DNA of 64,000 bases from Scylla paramamosain (taxonomy: Eukaryota; Arthropoda; Malacostraca; Decapoda; Portunidae): the NCBI RefSeq assembly GCF_035594125.1, contig NW_026973699.1:702501-766500 (forward strand), written 5' to 3'. The position numbers and the translations under genes were made by a program. Position 1 is the stretch's first letter. Each line of letters begins with the position of its first letter. Shown here piece by piece: positions 59,681-64,000 of this stretch. The notes beneath the pieces were generated by a model. It saw only the letters and a list, made by a program, of their open reading frames with translations, made no database searches and had not been told where the DNA came from.

Positions 59681-59774
<94 letters not shown>

Positions 59775-59875
59775 GAATTTACTTTAACGTAGCTTCATTT
59801 CCGTCATAATATCATTACCTTCGTTATCAAAAAAAATTTTATCTTGTCTTGACAACTCTGAGATGTATGCTTGAC

Positions 59876-59931
<56 letters not shown>

Positions 59932-59941
59932 TGTGTGTGTG
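59571..59941. repeat. (CT)n, (GA)n and (GT)n arrays
   Basis: CT at about 59571-59622, GA at about 59689-59773 (inverted relative to the CT) and GT at about 59879-59941. Confidence 0.95.
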
Positions 59942-60145
59942 TTCTGGATCTGTGTGTACTTTGGAATAATGTTTGGTGTTAGGTATTGAAAGCTTTGACG
60001 TGGTAGATGACAGATGACTTTTGTTTGAGTTAATTCGTGCAGACATTGTGCTTCCAAGCCTAGGACGAGCGTGTGTGGGAGTAGGAGGGTAGGAGGGAAA
60101 GGGGAAGGGTAGGACGGGGGATCATAGTGGAGCAAAGGACTAGAC

Positions 60146-60377
<232 letters not shown>

Positions 60378-60516
60378 GGGTCAGTTTCATGTTTCAATAT
60401 ATATACTTTTGACACTGCCATATGAATGTATGTATGTATGTATATGTATGTATTGCATGTATGTATATCCTTTATCTGTAATCATACATTTACAGATAAA
60501 CGTTCACCTTCCGCAG

Positions 60517-60576
60517 GTATGTCGTGGTGGAAGAGTTGGTAGCCCTGCACATGTCCATCCGAGAATTACGTCACAG
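60517..60576 (+). CDS. candidate internal coding exon, 60 bp
   Basis: The acceptor TTCCGCAG and donor CACAG/GTGGGC enclose a frame reading [19 protein letters not shown] with one base before and two after. The helix-like E/L/R content looks coding. The two leftover bases are complementary in phase to the candidate exon at 63897-63963. The gene is not recognised, and the remainder would lie beyond the window. Confidence 0.3.
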
Positions 60577-60619
60577 GTGGGCACAAGCCGCAGTCATTCG
60601 CCGGCGCCTCCCTGCAGTC

Positions 60620-62239
60620 TCAGGTAGCAGCGGCGATGCGTAGTGCTGTTGCTTTGTACTGAGTGAGCGTGAATGAACCCTCGTGACGATATATGGTGAT
60701 GGACGTGTGGGCCTTTACGTTGTGGAAACAGAAGGTGAGATTTGTCTTGATTTCCACCGTAGTATGAGTTAAATTGAGGTGAAGGAGTGAGAACTATGCG
60801 GGTAGTTAGTGGGTAGGCTTGTTTGGTAACGTCTTGTCTGGACTCTTGAAGCTCTCTGGGAGTTGTAATTAATGTTAATGCTTTGTTGCTTATTAAACTT
60901 AATGATCCCAGAGGCAATATCGTACATGTGCAAGGTAGGTGTGATTGCAGGGAGTGGTGTTACGTTGGAAGTAGGGGGCAGGAAGAAAACCCACACGCAC
61001 GCTCTCTAGCTGTATTTCACGAAGGCGAGTAAACAGCAATACATATAGGAAATATAGGCGGACAGGCGTACAGGTGAAAGTAGGCAGACATGGGCATGAG
61101 AGGTCAGGCGCGCAACTGCTCTCTGGCTTCCCTGTTTCGGCAGGTTCGTAAATCACCTCGCACACCCTCGCTTCCCCACCTCCACGTGAATCCACTCATT
61201 ACATACATACTTATCAAGCAATTACAACGTCACTGAGTACAAATCGGGCATAGTATTCTGGTCGTTACAATGGGAAAACAGTGGTGGTGGTGACTATCGG
61301 AAGAGCGAAGTGACGGAACAAGCGGTAGCGGACAGGAGTACCAACCTTTGCGATACGTCTGTGCTCTGCTTCCATTTTCAATTTCGTATATTCTATTTCA
61401 GTGTGTCTTAAACGATGTTCTGCCGTACCACTCACTACTGTATTTAGTCGTTTCATTCATTTTGTTGTTCAGAGTGAAGAAGATTGTAAAAATGTACTTT
61501 TAAGGCATTACAATATTTGCCAGCGCTGAATCGTATTTCGGATATGTTGGCACCCTTAAATGTCGATGCAAATATAACACGTAGGTAATAAGACTAATGG
61601 AATTCTGCCATAAGTACTGCTTATTTGCTATGTGTGAAGTGACAGAAGCACGTGCAAATCTTATTCTGAATCTCTACTTTCGAAATAAAAGATACGTGTT
61701 CATGCTGATTAAAGTGGGAGAGAGGAAAGGGAGGAGAAGGATAGAAGGATCTCGTCTCCTCGACTTTTAAAGCTCCCTCCCTCTGGCTCGTTACTTTGTG
61801 GTGTTTATTCGATGTTTGTTCAGTTTAACTGTTCCATTGGCATTATCTATTAAGTAAGGAAGATACTATAGCAGTGGTGTAGTACTGATTGATCTGATGG
61901 TGGTTATCTATGCTAGTGGAGAACCACCTGCGCAGTAACTGTTCCCCTCAACAAGTCTCATTTTAGCGTAAATCAGATTATGTCACGATTGCGTTGTTGA
62001 TGAATGGATATCCGCACTCTCTTCTCCTCTTATTTTCCATTCCATTTCGACAGTACCTTTTGTAGAGGACGGTGATGTCTTGGGGTGTGTTGGCAGCGGT
62101 GCGAGTCGCCATCATGGCTGACGTCATCAAGTCTGCTGGGGAGAAAAATAATGCTGCTTCGCTGTTTTTTTTTTTTTTATTCCACTAACTTATTACTTAT
62201 TATTTGTGGAAATATAAATTATTTATGTGGAAATAGAAG

Positions 62240-62240
<1 letters not shown>
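60620..62240. other. no supported gene
   Basis: Unique-looking sequence. An ATG with good context at 62114 (MADVIKSAGEKN) ends soon in a T-run and is not supported further. Confidence 0.4.
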
Positions 62241-62242
<2 letters not shown>

Positions 62243-62302
<60 letters not shown>

Positions 62303-62305
62303 TGT

Positions 62306-62342
<37 letters not shown>

Positions 62343-62560
62343 TGTGTGTGTGTGTGTGTACTATCCTCAACCGTATCAAATACTCTGTTCAGTAATCCAC
62401 CTACATTATCCTGAATCCCCCGCCACACATTACTGTACACACAAGTTCAATTTTCTCTTAATGGAGTGGAGTGAGAGTAAACAGTGAGGTGGAACTTGTA
62501 ACGTGGCCTTGCTGGGTAGTGGACAGTGGACACCCTGCTGAGTGGCGCTTGATGGGGTGA

Positions 62561-62613
<53 letters not shown>
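62243..62613. repeat. (GA)n-(GT)n and (CT)n arrays
   Basis: GA at about 62243-62300, GT with two AGTG interruptions to about 62359, and CT at about 62564-62613. Confidence 0.95.
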
Positions 62614-62617
<4 letters not shown>

Positions 62618-62639
62618 TTATATTAGAAGAATCCAACTT

Positions 62640-63750
62640 TGGGAATGAGAATAGTTCGTTATTTTTTTTTCGTGTTTCTAGTATTTTATTTATGTGGATT
62701 TTACTTGAGTTAATTTAATGTCGCTTTGGTCATCTATTTGTGGAAATTTATTTTGTGGAAGTGTGAGGAAGAAGAACAAGCTTATTAATTTAAGAAGGAT
62801 ATTGAAAGCCAGTCATTCTTCCCCTTTCGTGTGATTTTGATATACTTAATCCTTATAACGACTTGCTTATATTGGAGGTTCAGCCTTGCATCATAAGCTT
62901 GGAAAGATCAATTATGCAAAGGAGGGAGAGGAATATAATATTAGTTTGGATGCTAGCAGTGACTGATTGTCTTTACCTAATCCTTGTAATTTCAACACTT
63001 GGTGATGTTCATACTGGTATGATGTCTTCAATGAATCTTACAGGAGGTCAGAAGTGCTTGCAATGGGATATGACTAGGAAATCTTACAGTATTAAAGTGG
63101 TATATTTTTAATGCTTTCTCAAATACACTTGTTTTACAGAGAACAAGAATGGTGCCTCATATTTTTTAGAACACTTGCGTCAAGGTGATCACGATTAGTA
63201 CCTTTCAGAGAAGAACAGGGAACAGGGAAAGTAGTTAGGAAGTTACGTATAGTTTGGATGGTGTTGACAGTAGTAGCTATACGTGATGCAGAAAGGCAGG
63301 ACATTTTTTACGGATATGGTGATAATAGGGAATGGGAGAAACGAGGTCACGTGGGTCATTTTGGAAAGTGGAAAGTAGGTCAAATAAGACAAAGATTCTA
63401 GAAAACGGCAGACATTGAAAAAAAAAAGAAAATATTGGCCAGAGTATTCATCTGCTGCTGCTGCGGTACTAAAAAAAAAAATGAAAAGCAAAGTTGAGCT
63501 TGTTATCGTCACACAAGAGCAGAGGGCTCCAGGACGAGACCTTGTGTTTGTAAGAGTTAAGAAATATAAGTGATCCTCGTAATTAATTCAGTGAGGGTCG
63601 TTAGTCTGCCAAAACATGCGGGAGTGAGCACCTGATTAGCCTTGGTAATACGATGATTGGCTGCCGAATAACTCGCCTGTTTAATTCATTCCGTTCGTGC
63701 CGCCATCACCACGTGTAGTGCACATGTGGGGAGTCCTGGTGCACTAATTA
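62640..63750. other. no gene seen
   Basis: AT-rich sequence. The 82-codon plus-strand frame at 62863-63111 (MLILEVQPCIISLERSIMQ...) lacks a recognisable motif or splice support. Confidence 0.35.
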
Positions 63751-63752
63751 CC

Positions 63753-63754
<2 letters not shown>

Positions 63755-63821
<67 letters not shown>
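63755..63821. repeat. (GA)n microsatellite
   Basis: About 33 GA units. Confidence 0.96.
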
Positions 63822-63822
<1 letters not shown>

Positions 63823-63896
63823 AAGCTGTTATTATTATACTCGGAAGCTTAAATATCCTAGTATAGAGGGGTACTGACCTGTGATTGCCTTTTTAG

Positions 63897-63963
63897 CGTG
63901 CCTCAGCATCAGTGTTTGGTGGTCCCAGCCACCGGCAGTGTGTTGAGACTTAAAAGTGTCCAG
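63897..63963 (+). CDS. candidate internal coding exon, 67 bp
   Basis: The polypyrimidine acceptor GCCTTTTTAG is followed by C and 22 open codons (VPQHQCLVVPATGSVLRLKS..) to the donor CAG/GTAACG. Phase agrees with the exon at 60517-60576 (AG+C gives serine). Not recognised. Confidence 0.3.
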
Positions 63964-64000
63964 GTAACGATGAATTATTTATGGGTCAATATTAAAAAAA

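Overview
This is a window of animal nuclear DNA, almost certainly from an arthropod and most likely a decapod crustacean (inference). The evidence is spliced, intron-rich genes whose products match arthropod orthologues, an extreme load of di- and trinucleotide microsatellites (GA/CT, CA/GT, AT, GTA, TCC), and several non-LTR retrotransposon families with short repeated tails. There is no operon, CRISPR or prokaryotic structure. Most long open frames here are microsatellites read as peptides and are not genes.

Layout. 1-32.2 kb is largely non-coding and repeat-dominated. It holds two candidate exons on the minus strand (near 0.2 and 1.6 kb), LINE 3' ends at 7.7, 11.3 and 24.2 kb, a probable solo LTR set inside an (AT)n array (25.5-26.2 kb), an almost uninterrupted CT array of about 385 bp (22.5 kb) and a degraded LINE at 29.4-30.3 kb. 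32.2-53 kb is the genic core. COPS4 (COP9 signalosome subunit 4) runs on the minus strand at 32.38-40.77 kb in nine exons, and LIN54 (DNA-binding subunit of the MuvB/DREAM complex) runs on the minus strand at 43.03-50.90 kb in thirteen coding exons. 53.6-54.3 kb carries an intact, unrecognised plus-strand gene of 207 codons with a TATA box, nine heptapeptide repeats and a C-terminal basic signal. 54.3-64 kb is again repeat-rich, with purine/pyrimidine-asymmetric DNA, a truncated LINE (57.8-58.8 kb) and two phase-compatible candidate exons on the plus strand (60.5 and 63.9 kb).

Main results. (1) A nearly complete two-ORF LINE of about 4.2 kb (35.87-40.08 kb, plus strand) lies inside coding exon 2 of COPS4. 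The two exon halves flank the element, and joining them gives an open frame of the family's length apart from an uncertain 0-3 bases at the junction. On this haplotype COPS4 should be disrupted. (2) LIN54 is complete, but the exon coding the last cysteines of its second CXC domain lacks one base. The thirteen exons sum to 2324 nt, one short of a whole number of codons. (3) The 207-codon heptad-repeat gene is the best candidate for something undescribed. (4) The LINE's ORF1 joins a PHD-like zinc cluster to three CCCH-like units.

COPS4 and LIN54 act in separate nuclear pathways (cullin deneddylation and cell-cycle gene repression). Their adjacency on one strand is positional only as far as the sequence shows. 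Exon borders were set by hand from GT/AG sites, phase and family similarity, without alignment software.
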